From positions 124,001-188,000 of the forward strand of contig JANZNS010000008.1 in NCBI GenBank assembly GCA_025153445.1: DNA of 64,000 nt, read 5' to 3'. Shown here piece by piece: positions 24,149 to 34,251 of the stretch. This DNA comes from Marinobacter sp. BGYM27 (GTDB taxonomy: Bacteria > Pseudomonadota > Gammaproteobacteria > Pseudomonadales > Oleiphilaceae). A program made the position numbers and the translations under genes. A model generated the notes under the pieces. That model did not search any database and was not told where the DNA came from. It worked only from the letters and a program-made list of their open reading frames with translations. How positions within the stretch are numbered: the stretch's first letter is position 1; each line of letters begins with the position of its first letter.

Positions 24149-27100
24149 GTGAAACCTCCGTCCGGTTGGATTCATCCGGCGATGGCGCCGAATCGTCTTT
24201 GTTGGCGCGATGCCGGTTGGCAAAGGTGCTCAGGGCTACGTAGAACACGGGGGTCAACAGGAGCCCGAACAGGGTCACGCCCAGCATGCCGGTGAACACG
24301 GTAATGCCCATCACCGCACGCACTTCACTGCCTGCGCCCGTTGCCAGAACCAGTGGTACAACGCCTGCAATAAATGCCACGGAGGTCATGATGATCGGCC
24401 GCAACCGCAGGCGGCAGGCTTCCAGCGCCGCATCCATCACCGACTTACCCTGCATTTCCAGCTCACGAGCGAATTCGACAATCAGGATGGCGTTCTTGCA
24501 CGCCAGCCCCATCAACACCACCAGTCCGACCTGGACGAAGATGTTGTTATCGCCGCCGGTCAGCCAGACGCCAAACAGCGCTGCCAGCAGACACATGGGC
24601 ACTATCAGGATGACCGCCAGAGGCAACACCCAGCTCTCGTAAAGCGCAGCCAGCACCAGGAACACCAGCAGAAGCGCGAGCGGGAATACCACCATCGCCG
24701 CGTTCCCTTGCGTCACCTGCTGGAAGCTGAGGTCGGTCCATTCGAAAGTCATGCCCGAAGGCAGCACCTTCCCGGCGACGCCAGCCACCACTTCCAGGCT
24801 TTCGGCTGATGACAGCACGGCTGGATCAGACTGGCCGATGATGTCGGCGGCCGGATAGCCGTTGTACCGGATCACCGGGTCCGGCCCGAATGAACGCTCC
24901 AGTGTCACCATGGTGTTCAGCGGCACCATGTCGCCGCCGCGATTGCGGGTATAGAGCGAGTTCAGATCGTCAGGATCGTCTCGATAAGGAGCATCCGCCT
25001 GCGCCATTACCCGGTAGGTGCGCCCGAACAGGTTGAAGTCGTTGATATAAAGCGACCCGAAATAAAGCTGCAAGGTGGTGAACAGATCGTCCATCCGCAC
25101 CCCCTGGGCCTTCGCCTTTTGCCGATCGATAATGGCATCAAGCTGGGGCACGTTGGCCTGATAGGAACTGATCGGATAGCCCAGGCCTTCGGTACCACTG
25201 AGCGCACCGGCGAGCTGATTGGTGACGGTCTGCAGCTCACCATAGCCGGCACCGGAGCGATCCTGGATGTACATCGAATAACCAGAGCCCGCACCCAGAC
25301 CAAAGATCGGTGGCGGCATAAAGGTAATCGCAAACCCTTCGTTCACATCACCCAGCTTGCCGTTGATCTCAGCCGCAATCGCCTGTGCTGTTTTATCCCG
25401 CACACTGAAATCATCAAACAGGATGAAAACCGTGCCCACGTTCGGGGTATTGCTGCCCTGCAGTGCATTGAAGCCAACAAATGCAGCGGCGTTGGCGACG
25501 CCCTCGGTTTCCAGCGCGATATCGCTGACCCGTCGTGCCACGGCTTCGGTGCGATCCAGCGACGCCCCTTCAGGCAAGCGGATGCTGCCGACCAGGTAGG
25601 TTTTATCCTGGGTGGGTATAAACCCGCCCGGCACCTGATTAAACATGAAGGCGGTGCCGCCCAGGAGCAGGAGATACACCATGAATACCGCGCCACGACG
25701 ATTCAGGCTATGGCCGACAAACCCTTGATAGCGATCGGCATTGCGCTGGAAGAACCGGTTGAATGGGCGGAATATCCAGCCAAACAAGCGCTCGATAATC
25801 CGCGCGAAAAGATCCGGTTTGGCACCATGAGGCTTGAGCAGGGTTGCCGCCAACGCCGGTGACAGGGTCAGCGAGTTAATCGCAGAAATCACGGTCGCGA
25901 TGGCAATCGCCATGGCGAACTGGCGGTAGAACTGGCCGGTAATGCCGTCAAGGAACGCCATCGGGATAAACACCGCGCAGAGCACCAGACTGATCGCAAT
26001 AATCGGTCCGCTCACTTCCCGCATCGCCTGATGGGCTGCAGCAATCGGCGCCAGCCCTTCTTCGATATTACGCTCGACGTTTTCCACCACCACGATGGCG
26101 TCATCCACCACAATACCGATCGCCAGCACCATGCCGAACAGCGTCAGCGTATTGATTGAGAAACCCAGTAACAGCAGGATTGAGAAGGTACCGATAATCG
26201 ATACGGGCACCGCCAGCAACGGAATCAGCGACGCACGCCAGGTCTGCAGGAACAACACCACAACCAGTACCACCAGCGCCACCGCTTCCAGCAGCGTCGT
26301 GATAACCGACTCAATCGAGGTGCTGACAAATACCGTGGGGTCGTAAGCGACTTCCCATGCCAGGCCATCCGGGAACTGATCATCCAACTCGGCCATCTTG
26401 GCGCGTACAGCGCGGGAGACTTCCAGCGCATTGGAGCCGGGCGCCTGGAAGATCGGCAGCGCGACGGCTTGCTTACCGTCCAGCAGCGCCCGCAATGCAT
26501 CCTGCGATGATGCCAGCTCAACACGCGCGACATCTCCCAGACGGGTGACTTCACCGTTATCGCCGGTTTTCAGCACGACATCGCGAAACTCTTCAGGGCT
26601 GCTCAGGCGCCCCTGGGCATTAATGGAAATCAGAAAATCAGAGCCATCGGGCATCGGCGGCGCGCCGATCTGGCCGGCCGATACCTGCACGTTCTGTTCC
26701 TGCACCGCAGCCGCAATATCGCCAGCCGTTACACCGAGCGCAGCGGCCCGTTGCGGGTCAACCCAGATCCGCATGGCATAGTCGCCGGAGCCAAACAGCC
26801 CCGCCTCACCGACGCCGGGAATGCGGGCCAGCTCATCGCGAATATGCAGCACGGCATAGTTGCGGATATAGGTAGCGTCAAAGCTGTCGTCCGGGCTGAC
26901 CAGATGCACCGCCATCATCAGGTTGGGCGACTGCTTGCGCGTGGTCACGCCCTGGCGACGCACGTCTTCCGGCAACCGGGGCAAGGCCTGGGTGACGCGG
27001 TTCTGGACCTGCACTTGGGCCTGGTCCGGATCGGTGCCCAGTTCAAAGGTCACCGTCAACATCAACCGGCCATCACTGCCAGCCACGGATTTCATGTAGA

Positions 27101-27332
27101 TCATGTTTTCCACACCGTTGATGGACTCTTCCAGCGGCGTGGCAACAGTTTCGGAAATGGTTTTCGGGTTAGCCCCGGGGTAGTTCGCGGTGACCTGCAC
27201 GCTCGGAGGCACAACCTCCGGGTACTCGCTCACCGGCAGCAGCGGAATACTGATCAACCCCACCACAAAGATGATGATCGACAGCACCGATGCAAAAATC
27301 GGTCGGTCGACGAAAAACCGAGAAATATTCAT
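24141..27332 (-). CDS. RND multidrug efflux pump, inner membrane transporter (HAE1, MexF-like)
   Basis: A 1063-residue proton-driven transporter of the AcrB/MexF class, at the usual length. It has 12 membrane segments in two halves with two large periplasmic loops. The proton-relay Asp pair is in GIVVDDAIVVVENVER and the partner Lys in GLACKNAILIVEFA. It starts MNISRFFVDRPIFASVLSI as in family members. The adaptor gene lies 106 bp upstream and the channel overlaps downstream. Probably inducible through the divergent AraC-family regulator. The substrate range cannot be read from sequence. Confidence 0.96.
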   Translation of the reverse strand: MNISRFFVDRPIFASVLSIIIFVVGLISIPLLPVSEYPEVVPPSVQVTANYPGANPKTISETVATPLEESINGVENMIYMKSVAGSDGRLMLTVTFELGTDPDQAQVQVQNRVTQALPRLPEDVRRQGVTTRKQSPNLMMAVHLVSPDDSFDATYIRNYAVLHIRDELARIPGVGEAGLFGSGDYAMRIWVDPQRAAALGVTAGDIAAAVQEQNVQVSAGQIGAPPMPDGSDFLISINAQGRLSSPEEFRDVVLKTGDNGEVTRLGDVARVELASSQDALRALLDGKQAVALPIFQAPGSNALEVSRAVRAKMAELDDQFPDGLAWEVAYDPTVFVSTSIESVITTLLEAVALVVLVVVLFLQTWRASLIPLLAVPVSIIGTFSILLLLGFSINTLTLFGMVLAIGIVVDDAIVVVENVERNIEEGLAPIAAAHQAMREVSGPIIAISLVLCAVFIPMAFLDGITGQFYRQFAMAIAIATVISAINSLTLSPALAATLLKPHGAKPDLFARIIERLFGWIFRPFNRFFQRNADRYQGFVGHSLNRRGAVFMVYLLLLGGTAFMFNQVPGGFIPTQDKTYLVGSIRLPEGASLDRTEAVARRVSDIALETEGVANAAAFVGFNALQGSNTPNVGTVFILFDDFSVRDKTAQAIAAEINGKLGDVNEGFAITFMPPPIFGLGAGSGYSMYIQDRSGAGYGELQTVTNQLAGALSGTEGLGYPISSYQANVPQLDAIIDRQKAKAQGVRMDDLFTTLQLYFGSLYINDFNLFGRTYRVMAQADAPYRDDPDDLNSLYTRNRGGDMVPLNTMVTLERSFGPDPVIRYNGYPAADIIGQSDPAVLSSAESLEVVAGVAGKVLPSGMTFEWTDLSFQQVTQGNAAMVVFPLALLLVFLVLAALYESWVLPLAVILIVPMCLLAALFGVWLTGGDNNIFVQVGLVVLMGLACKNAILIVEFARELEMQGKSVMDAALEACRLRLRPIIMTSVAFIAGVVPLVLATGAGSEVRAVMGITVFTGMLGVTLFGLLLTPVFYVALSTFANRHRANKDDSAPSPDESNRTEVSHG

Positions 27333-27438
27333 GACAATAGTCCCTCAGGCACCTCCCCGAAGGGAGATGCCGAATAGCGCCGAATAATGAACTGCTTGTG
27401 TTAGGTCGGGTTAAGGCTGGGCGAAGGCTCGCCTGCAA

Positions 27439-28620
27439 TCAGGGGATAATCGCGACTGAGCCTGCAACCTCTTTGCGCTGCATATCGACCGGTTGCGGGG
27501 TGACTGGCATGCCGGCGCCAAAGATCTTGTGCAGACCGCTGACCACCACCCGGTCGCCTGCTGCCAGACCATCGGCAATCACCATCAAACCGTCCGCCCG
27601 ACCTCCTGGCACCACTTGCCGGCGATCAATCGTGTTGTCGGCTTTCACCACGTACACGAAGCGCCGATCCTGATCGGTGACGACGGCTTTCTGATCTACC
27701 AGTAGCGCCTTATCCAGGTTCGACGTCGGCATCCGCACTCGAGCGAACTGACCCGGTTTGAGCATGCCTTCAGGGTTAGGCAGCACTGCCCGGTACTGCA
27801 GGGTGCCGGTATTGGCATTCAGCTGGTTGTCGATAAAATCCACCACCCCGGGATGGGTGAAACCGGATTCACCGGCAAGCCCGACTTCAACCCGTGGGCC
27901 CTGATCGTTCTGCAGCAGTTTCCGGCCGCCCAGAAACGTTTCTTCATTGCTCTCGAAGTACACGTAAACCGGATCAACCGACACGATACTGGTGAGAATC
28001 GTGGTGTCTGCGCTCGCCAGATTGCCGCGCGTAACGCCTGCACGACCGGCACGGCCTGCGATTGGTGATTTCACCTGGGTGTATTCCAGATCCAGCCGGG
28101 CAGTATCCAGCGTGGCCTGGGCGGACCCCACGGCAGCGCGGGCGGAGGCGAGCGCTGACGCACGCTGGTCATACTCCTCCTGGGAAATCGCTCTTCCTTT
28201 TACCAATCGCTCGGCTCGTTTGGCTTCACTCCGTGCAAGTTCAAGATGGCTGCGGGCTTGTGCCAGATTGGCCTCCGCCACTCGCTCGCGAGCCTTGTAA
28301 GGCCGTGGGTCAATTGAGAAGAGCACATCGCCCTTGGCGACCATTTCGCCTTCTTCAAAGCTGACACTGTCGATATAACCGCTGACCCTGGGCCGCAAGG
28401 CCACAGTCTCCGGCGCGACGACGCGCCCCGAGAAGTCATTCCACAAGGTCACATCACTACTAACCACTTCCGCCACTTCAACCGACGGCGGTGCCGGTTG
28501 TTGCTGGGCGGTTTCTTCTTCGCCATGGGCATCACAACCGGACAGCCACAATGTACTGGTCAGCGTCAGCATCGCCGCAACGGCACAGCGTCGTATGCCG
28601 GGTTTATTGATCAATTCCAT
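27439..28620 (-). CDS. RND efflux periplasmic adaptor (membrane fusion protein, MexE-like)
   Basis: A 393-residue lipoprotein adaptor linking pump and outer membrane channel. The signal ends in a lipobox (LWLSGC). Then come the lipoyl/barrel-sandwich halves (RVVAPETVALRPRVSGYIDSV; YTQVKSPIAGRAGRAGVT), a helical hairpin between them, and the C-terminal beta domains (LKPGQFARVRMP). The ATG at 28620 is chosen because GGGAG precedes it; a TTG eight codons earlier is less likely. First gene of the operon. MexE/AcrA family membership is clear. Confidence 0.93.
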   Translation of the reverse strand: MELINKPGIRRCAVAAMLTLTSTLWLSGCDAHGEEETAQQQPAPPSVEVAEVVSSDVTLWNDFSGRVVAPETVALRPRVSGYIDSVSFEEGEMVAKGDVLFSIDPRPYKARERVAEANLAQARSHLELARSEAKRAERLVKGRAISQEEYDQRASALASARAAVGSAQATLDTARLDLEYTQVKSPIAGRAGRAGVTRGNLASADTTILTSIVSVDPVYVYFESNEETFLGGRKLLQNDQGPRVEVGLAGESGFTHPGVVDFIDNQLNANTGTLQYRAVLPNPEGMLKPGQFARVRMPTSNLDKALLVDQKAVVTDQDRRFVYVVKADNTIDRRQVVPGGRADGLMVIADGLAAGDRVVVSGLHKIFGAGMPVTPQPVDMQRKEVAGSVAIIP

Positions 28621-28972
28621 GAGTCTGTCACTCCCGTGATTCAATCAGATCTGGTAGGGGACGCCGCCGAATCAGTCACTCGGACGTTCAGCAGCAGGCA
28701 GCCGCGCGTCTGGATACTGGGCTACCGATGACAGCCACTTTAGGGAATAACGACAAGGGGGAGGTATTCGGTTTCTGCGCGGTGCTTGCCTATTTCTGCA
28801 TCCAGCATGACACCTTGATGAACAGGTCTAGACCACCTGCATCGAGGTTATTACAAAACATTGCGCATTCCTGCAGCTTAATTGCCTAATCCTGCAAAAC
28901 TTCGGATTCGCAACTTATTATACAAGTGGCAGGGCGTATACTTCTGAGGTCACGACGGGGGAGGAACGCAAG
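28621..28972. promoter_or_regulatory. Divergent regulatory region of the efflux operon
   Basis: About 350 bases between the adaptor (minus) and the AraC-family gene (plus). ATTCCTGCA (28867-28875) and AATCCTGCA (28888-28896) are direct repeats 21 bp apart, with a related ATTTCTGCA at 28792-28800. Direct repeats two turns apart are what AraC-family proteins bind. No other gene is seen. Confidence 0.5.
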
Positions 28973-29932
28973 GTGGATTTCAGCGCAATCAGCGTGTTCG
29001 AGCCATATTCGAATACTGAAAGACTACGCGAGCAACTGGCGCGAACAATCATTAAATGGACACCTGAAGAAGGCCTGCAGCCCTCGGCAATTGATGGCGT
29101 TGATTTGATTCGTAGCAACACCACGACTACTTGCTTCTCGTCTGTGTATCGTCCCTCGCTGTGCATACTGGTGCAGGGCAGCAAGACCGTTTGGCTGGGG
29201 GATCGCAAGATCGTTTACGGGCCACTCAGCTATCTGGCATCGTCCGTCGATCTGCCCATTACCGGCCAAGTCACGGAAGCCACTCCAGAAGAGCCTTATC
29301 TTGCCGTAAGGCTTGACGTTGATCCGCACGAAGTATCAAGCCTGGTGCTGGAAATGGGCACGCAGGCGCAAGGAGAGGACGCCTGCCCTGAGGCGGCGTG
29401 CGGTATGTGCATGGCCCAGAGTGACGATGCCATGCTCGGTGCCTTTAGTCGCCTGATCAGCCTGCTCGATTCCCCTGGCGACCAGCGAGTGCTGGCTCCC
29501 CTTGCTCGCCGGGAAATTCTGTATCGCGCCCTGATTGGCGAGATGGGCCCCCGGATGCGCAAGTTTGCAGCATCGAATACTCAGGCCCACCGAATCGCCA
29601 AAGTGATTGCGCTACTCAAGAACCGCTTTTCGGAACCCTTGCGCATAGGTGAGCTGGCTGAAGAAGTGAACATGAGCGAATCATCGCTGTTCCACAGTTT
29701 CAAGGAAGTCACCCGGATGTCGCCACTGCAGTTTCAGAAGAAACTGCGACTTCACGAGGCACAACGCTTGATGTTATCGGAAGGTCTGGAGGCTGCGACG
29801 GCGAGCTATCGGGTAGGCTATGAAAGTCCTTCCCACTTCAGTCGGGAATACAGCCGGCTGTTTGGCGAGTCTCCTCGGGCGAACGTGGTCAAGTTGCGAA
29901 GCGCACAGCAGTCCGCTGCTGCGCAGGCCTGA
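28973..29932 (+). CDS. AraC-family transcriptional regulator
   Basis: A 319-residue activator. The N-terminal AraC_N-type cupin region (YRPSLCILVQGSKTVWLGDR... LSYLASSVDLPITGQV) senses a small ligand. The C-terminal double helix-turn-helix includes PLRIGELAEEVNMSESSLFHSFKEVT and the signature GYESPSHFSREYSRLFG (about 285-301). It begins at a GTG with GGGGAGG upstream. It is divergent from the RND operon and is probably its activator. No other target is visible. Confidence 0.9.
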   Translation: MDFSAISVFEPYSNTERLREQLARTIIKWTPEEGLQPSAIDGVDLIRSNTTTTCFSSVYRPSLCILVQGSKTVWLGDRKIVYGPLSYLASSVDLPITGQVTEATPEEPYLAVRLDVDPHEVSSLVLEMGTQAQGEDACPEAACGMCMAQSDDAMLGAFSRLISLLDSPGDQRVLAPLARREILYRALIGEMGPRMRKFAASNTQAHRIAKVIALLKNRFSEPLRIGELAEEVNMSESSLFHSFKEVTRMSPLQFQKKLRLHEAQRLMLSEGLEAATASYRVGYESPSHFSREYSRLFGESPRANVVKLRSAQQSAAAQA

Positions 29933-29941
29933 AACAGCGGG

Positions 29942-30172
29942 TCAGTCTGCCCCTCGCGTCGCCTCATCCAGCGTTTCTCGCTTGTACTGATCATAAGGCA
30001 TTCGGGCCCGCTCTTCGCATTGGGCCCGTTCGCTGGTATTGATGATCCGGCTGCAATCGTCTACCCGGCGTTGCTGCGTGGACTCGTACATACCACGCGA
30101 TGAGCATCCTTGAGCCGTCACACCTGCCAATAGAGCCATGACCAACCATTTGCCTCTCGCCTTTGCCATCAC
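29942..30172 (-). CDS. Small lipoprotein of unknown function
   Basis: A 76-residue exported protein. A basic start (MMAKARGKW), hydrophobic core (LVMALLAGVTAQ) and GC lipobox give a lipoprotein of about 54 mature residues. The mature part has two further Cys (DDCSRI; AQCEER), which could form a disulfide, and a charged C terminus. The first Met corresponds to a GTG at 30172; the ATG next to it is an equally good start, with AGGCGG upstream. I do not recognise a family. Confidence 0.65.
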   Translation of the reverse strand: MMAKARGKWLVMALLAGVTAQGCSSRGMYESTQQRRVDDCSRIINTSERAQCEERARMPYDQYKRETLDEATRGAD

Positions 30173-30210
30173 CGCCTGTCCCCGCTCGCCAATACCCGGC
30201 TGTGGAAGAA

Positions 30211-30696
30211 TCAGTCCGAGCTTGTATCGCCTGATTTGCCCGACCTGCCATTAATGACTTCGTGCTCAAACCGGCCCAGCACCACCATAATGACCAGCGC
30301 CATCGCCGTCACCATGCAGGCCAGCGCAATATTGCCGATACCGCAGGCCACGCCTATCGCACCCGCCATCCAGATTGATGCACCGGTCGTGATGCCCTGA
30401 ATGTTGCCGCGGCTCTGGATAATACTCCCCGCACCGAGAAAGCCGATGCCGCCGATCACGCCTTCAACAATCCGGGTAGGATCAATCCGTGCAGATGGAT
30501 CGCCTTCTGCAGTGGCGAACAGAATGTGCATGCCCATCATGATGAAAGCGGACGCCCCCAGTGACACCAGCATATGCGAACGCAAGCCCGCCGCCTTGCC
30601 ACGCAATTCGCGTTCAAGCCCGAGCATCAACGCCAGGCCTGCGGCTACCGATAACCGAATGAACATATCGAGTAATGGAATTTCGCTATCCCACAC
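30211..30696 (-). CDS. MgtC/SapB-family membrane protein
   Basis: A 161-residue membrane protein with about four helices. The family core is visible: LALMLGLERELRGKAAGLRSHMLVSLGA, then DPTRIVEGVIGGIGFLGAGSII and GITTGASIWMAGAIG (given here as separate segments). The start is a GTG at 30696 with CGGAGG 6 nt upstream; longer frames would run into the neighbouring gene. MgtC proteins are linked to Mg limitation and inhibition of ATP synthase, but many family members of environmental bacteria are uncharacterised. It follows the AI-2E-type permease gene on the same strand and may be co-transcribed. Confidence 0.88.
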   Translation of the reverse strand: MWDSEIPLLDMFIRLSVAAGLALMLGLERELRGKAAGLRSHMLVSLGASAFIMMGMHILFATAEGDPSARIDPTRIVEGVIGGIGFLGAGSIIQSRGNIQGITTGASIWMAGAIGVACGIGNIALACMVTAMALVIMVVLGRFEHEVINGRSGKSGDTSSD

Positions 30697-30763
30697 AACG
30701 CACCTCCGATCTTTCTTTTTGTTTTCTCGGCCAGGCTGTTTTCCCGGCCGGGTTTTCCGACGT

Positions 30764-31933
30764 CTATTTACCCAGTAGCTCACCTACCGGGCGCAAGTTA
30801 ACAACGTGATCACACAGGGACTTGACGATCATCAGCATCGGCGTGGCCACAATCAGGCCGATCGGCCCCCACAACCAACCCCAGAATAGCAGTCCGATAA
30901 AGATGGCCACCGCATTCAGGCTCGAAACATGGCTGGTCAGCCAGGGCGTCAGCAGATACCCCTGAACGCTGGTGATAGCCAGGGACGTGCCGCCGACAAT
31001 AAACGCCATATCCATTTCACCAAACTGCAGAAACGCGGCCATGCTTGTCGCAATCAGCACCAGAAACGGGCCAAGATAGGGAATGCCGCTGGCGACACCT
31101 GCCACCACACCCCAAAGGCCCGCCTGCTCGACCCCCAATGCCATAAAGGCCAGCCAGGTCAGCACGCCGACAAACAAGGCGCCGAGCATCATCACGAACA
31201 GAAAGCGCCGGACCTGATGATGGAAATCGTTCATGATTCGCGCGGCGTTTCGCATACTGCCAAATGAGGGCCCCGAGAGCTTGACCACCTTGCGCTTGTA
31301 GAGCGAGCCCACTGCCAATAAAAAATACACCAGCAGCAAGACAGAAAAGCACTGGGAAATCAGCACCAACGCAGCGGGAGAGCCTTGGAGTATGTATTCC
31401 TGAACGTCCACAGGCTTTTCGATTATCCGGACCGGAGTAATGCCCGATCGACTCGTGTCTCCATTTTTGTCTGATGCGGCGCTCTTCTCGATCTGCTTGG
31501 CGGCGAATTGCGCCTTGTCCACTATGCTCTCTTCGTCCTTTGGCGCTTTGGCATCTCGCTGCTGAAACTGCTTGACGGCCTGCGGCACCTTATCAAGCAT
31601 TTCCATTGTTTCATTTTTGAGCGGTACGCTGGCTGCTGCAACAATGCACACAAGGGCCACCAAAACCACAGCGGCGCTCAAGGGCCGGGGGAAATGCAAA
31701 CGGTCCAGACCTGACACCAAAGGATCCAGCGCATAACTGATCAGCACCGCAACGATCAGCGGCAGCAATACGGGTTGGGCCCAATCGATAAAGACCAATG
31801 AGGCCATACTGGTGAGTATAACCAACGACAGGCTGCGGATATTGACCGCATCAATCAGGGCTACCTGTTCGGGAGCGTTCTCGCTCTCCGTTGAATTACC
31901 CCCGGTGTGTCGCTGGTTTTCCATGATTGGCAT
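30764..31933 (-). CDS. AI-2E family transporter (PerM-like permease)
   Basis: A 389-residue membrane protein of the AI-2E exporter/PerM family, with about 7-8 helices and the conserved C-terminal part GIPYLGPFLVLIATSMAAFL and LTPWLTSHVSSLNAVAIFIGLLFWGWLWG (segments shortened). A cytoplasmic or periplasmic helical loop (about 120-170) separates the first helices. Start is ATG 31933 with AGGAGG very close, or ATG 31924 with better spacing; both are plausible. Family members export signalling molecules or act as Na/H antiporters; the role here is unknown. Confidence 0.88.
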   Translation of the reverse strand: MPIMENQRHTGGNSTESENAPEQVALIDAVNIRSLSLVILTSMASLVFIDWAQPVLLPLIVAVLISYALDPLVSGLDRLHFPRPLSAAVVLVALVCIVAAASVPLKNETMEMLDKVPQAVKQFQQRDAKAPKDEESIVDKAQFAAKQIEKSAASDKNGDTSRSGITPVRIIEKPVDVQEYILQGSPAALVLISQCFSVLLLVYFLLAVGSLYKRKVVKLSGPSFGSMRNAARIMNDFHHQVRRFLFVMMLGALFVGVLTWLAFMALGVEQAGLWGVVAGVASGIPYLGPFLVLIATSMAAFLQFGEMDMAFIVGGTSLAITSVQGYLLTPWLTSHVSSLNAVAIFIGLLFWGWLWGPIGLIVATPMLMIVKSLCDHVVNLRPVGELLGK

Positions 31934-32141
31934 TACCCTCCTATGGTGCGTTGATGGTGATTGGCGGCTCATTATTCGCTAGTGTGAATAAAAGTGGCAT
32001 AACCTTTGTTTAGTTGGGCAGACACTGCTGCAAAAAGCAATGTGAAACATTTCAATTCCTTCATCCCCCCGTTAAACGGCGATTTATGCGTTATGGTGAA
32101 ACGGTATTGTTTTCACTCAAACCAGCACAGGAGTTCCCGAA

Positions 32142-32684
32142 ATGGATGCACCACTGCATGGTAAAACAATCGCGTTTCTCGCCACAGACGGCGTGGAGCA
32201 AATCGAACTGACGCGCCCCTGGAAAGACCTGCAGGGCGCCGGCGCCCATCTCGAACTGGTGTCGCTGTCTGAAGGTGAGATCGATGGCTATCACCATCTG
32301 GATAAGGCTCACAGCTTCCCGGTCGACAAAACCGTCCAGCACGTTGACGTGCACGACTACGACTGCCTCGTGCTACCCGGAGGCGTTGCCAACCCTGACG
32401 CACTGCGAATGGACCATGACGCCGTCAAACTGGTGAAGCAGTTCTTCAACAAGGGCAAAACCGTAGCCGCCATTTGCCACGCGCCCTGGACGTTGATCGA
32501 AGCGGATGCTGTGAAAAACCGCACCCTCACATCCTGGCCCAGCCTGAAAACGGATATTACCAATGCCGGCGGTCACTGGGTCGACGAGGAAGTGCACTAT
32601 GAAGACGGGCTGATCACCAGCCGCAATCCGGATGATCTGGATGCCTTCAGCGCCAAAATTGTCGAAGTACTGGCCGCTGCCTGA
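32142..32684 (+). CDS. DJ-1/PfpI-family protein (protease/deglycase type)
   Basis: A 180-residue single-domain protein of the PfpI/YhbO group. The catalytic Cys112 and His113 lie in AAICHAPWTLI, and the Glu expected to activate the Cys is in EQIELTRPW (Glu22). Family members act as stress-protective glyoxalases or deglycases; protease activity is known for PfpI. The ATG at 32142 is preceded by CAGGAG. It stands alone between the AI-2E permease (divergent) and a small membrane protein. Confidence 0.93.
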   Translation: MDAPLHGKTIAFLATDGVEQIELTRPWKDLQGAGAHLELVSLSEGEIDGYHHLDKAHSFPVDKTVQHVDVHDYDCLVLPGGVANPDALRMDHDAVKLVKQFFNKGKTVAAICHAPWTLIEADAVKNRTLTSWPSLKTDITNAGGHWVDEEVHYEDGLITSRNPDDLDAFSAKIVEVLAAA

Positions 32685-32808
32685 TCGGGCCATGCCTGAA
32701 AAAGCCACTTGAAGGACGTGACTTAACGATCATACTGGTGAATAGATCTGGTTGTTTTTTGTTCAGATCATTAGGGCAAATGCCCTTGGATAAGGAACGG
32801 AGGCAACA

Positions 32809-33027
32809 ATGGACGATCCCAAAACCGTAATGAAGAAGGAGCCCCGGAAAAGCCTGTTTATCTTGCTGGCAGCCGGGCTGTTTACCCTGATCATTGGCAT
32901 TGTCGTGATGTTGGGGCCCGGCTCCGGGGAAACTGATATGGGCGGCAACGCCGGCTGGGTCATGATCCTGATTGGCATCGGCTGCATTATCGGCTACGTG
33001 CTGGCCCGGCGGCAGAAGCCGAAATAG
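32809..33027 (+). CDS. Small two-helix membrane protein (72 aa)
   Basis: Not recognised. A charged start (MDDPKTVMKKEPRK) leads to two hydrophobic helices (SLFILLAAGLFTLIIGIVVML; GWVMILIGIGCIIGYVLA), a short loop and a basic end (RRQKPK), so both ends are probably cytoplasmic. The ATG follows AACGGAGG. A terminator lies just downstream, supporting a real transcription unit. Perhaps a stress-related accessory protein, given its DJ-1-like neighbour, but this is guesswork. Confidence 0.7.
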   Translation: MDDPKTVMKKEPRKSLFILLAAGLFTLIIGIVVMLGPGSGETDMGGNAGWVMILIGIGCIIGYVLARRQKPK

Positions 33028-33056
33028 GTCACTGGCAGGCACCTGTCGTACTGACC

Positions 33057-33094
33057 GAAAGCTCGCACGCGTTCACGGCCTGCGAGCTTTTTTA
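33057..33094. terminator. Terminator between the small membrane protein gene and rluF
   Basis: AAAGCTCGCA pairs with TGCGAGCTTTTTT around a 13-nt loop. It works for the plus-strand gene and possibly for the convergent rluF. Confidence 0.9.
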
Positions 33095-33126
33095 TGTCGG
33101 AACGCAAGGCAAACCACAAACCGGTA

Positions 33127-34113
33127 CTAACGCGCGGACTTACCCGGGCGGCCGCGTTTGGCTGGCTTCTTACCCGATTTTTTAGGGGATTTTCGCGAGA
33201 TTTTCTGACCGGCTTTGCCAGCAGGATGACCACCGGTTCCTGAGCGGCCGGCTCCCGGAGCCTTTCGCCCGCCAGCTGGTGTGGCGGGTTTCGGTTTGGT
33301 TTCTGATTTCGGTTTGGCCTGGTCGGTTGCGGCCGACGTCTTGCGTGAATCAGCCACGGCACGATCCAGCGCCGTCACTTCACTGTCTGTCAGATTTCGC
33401 CATTGACCCGCCTTCAGGTTACCTAACGACACCATCATGATGCGGGTGCGCCGCAGACGGGTAACCTCATAGCCAAAGTACTCGCACATGCGGCGAATCT
33501 GCCGGTTGAGTCCCTGGGTCAGAATAATCTTGAAGACAAACCGGCTTACAATGGTCACTTCACAGGGTTTGGTGACCGTTCCGAGAATCGGCACGCCGGC
33601 AGCCATCTGCGTTGCGAATTTCTCGGTGAGCGGCTTATCAACCGTGACCACATACTCTTTATCGTGGGCATTTTCAGCACGCAGGATTTTGTTGACGATA
33701 TCACCGTCACTGGTGAGAAAAATCAGCCCTTCAGATGGCTTATCCAGGCGCCCGATAGGAAAGATTCGCTCCTTGTGACCAATGGCATCGACAATATTGC
33801 CCTTCACCTGATGCTCGGTGGTGCAGGTGATGCCGACCGGTTTGTTGTAGGCGATATAAATACGGTCTGATTTGTTGGCCGCACTTGCCTTGATCCGCTT
33901 GCCATCGACGTAGACAACATCGCCGGGGCCAACCCGGGTGCCCAGTTCCGGCACCTTCCCGTTGATCGATACGCGGTTCTCGGCTATCAGCGCATCCGCC
34001 TCCCGGCGCGAGCAAAAGCCCGATTCGCTGATAAATTTGTTCAGTCGTTTTTCGCCTGTCTCACTCAATCGAACACCCCGTTCTGTTCCCCGCGGCAGAT
34101 CCTGAAAGCGCAT
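33127..34113 (-). CDS. rluF: 23S rRNA pseudouridine synthase RluF
   Basis: A 328-residue pseudouridine synthase of the RsuA/RluF branch. An S4 RNA-binding domain ([25 protein letters not shown], shortened here) is followed by the catalytic loop [13 protein letters not shown] with its Asp, and [18 protein letters not shown], characteristic of RluF. In E. coli it modifies U2604 of 23S rRNA and is about 290 residues long. The extra 40 residues here are a Lys/Pro/Gly-rich tail ([21 protein letters not shown]...), probably a disordered RNA-binding extension. The gene stands alone. Confidence 0.93.
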   Translation of the reverse strand: MRFQDLPRGTERGVRLSETGEKRLNKFISESGFCSRREADALIAENRVSINGKVPELGTRVGPGDVVYVDGKRIKASAANKSDRIYIAYNKPVGITCTTEHQVKGNIVDAIGHKERIFPIGRLDKPSEGLIFLTSDGDIVNKILRAENAHDKEYVVTVDKPLTEKFATQMAAGVPILGTVTKPCEVTIVSRFVFKIILTQGLNRQIRRMCEYFGYEVTRLRRTRIMMVSLGNLKAGQWRNLTDSEVTALDRAVADSRKTSAATDQAKPKSETKPKPATPAGGRKAPGAGRSGTGGHPAGKAGQKISRKSPKKSGKKPAKRGRPGKSAR

Positions 34114-34251
34114 ACCCTACCCCAATTGACAGGGCGGTGCCGCATTCGAAGTTAATCAGTCAGGGGGACAGCCGGCAACAGCCGCGTTAAGCTCGTTCCC
34201 AAAGTGCGGACGCAGGTTCGGGTATCACATTGATCAGAAGCAGGAGAGCAC

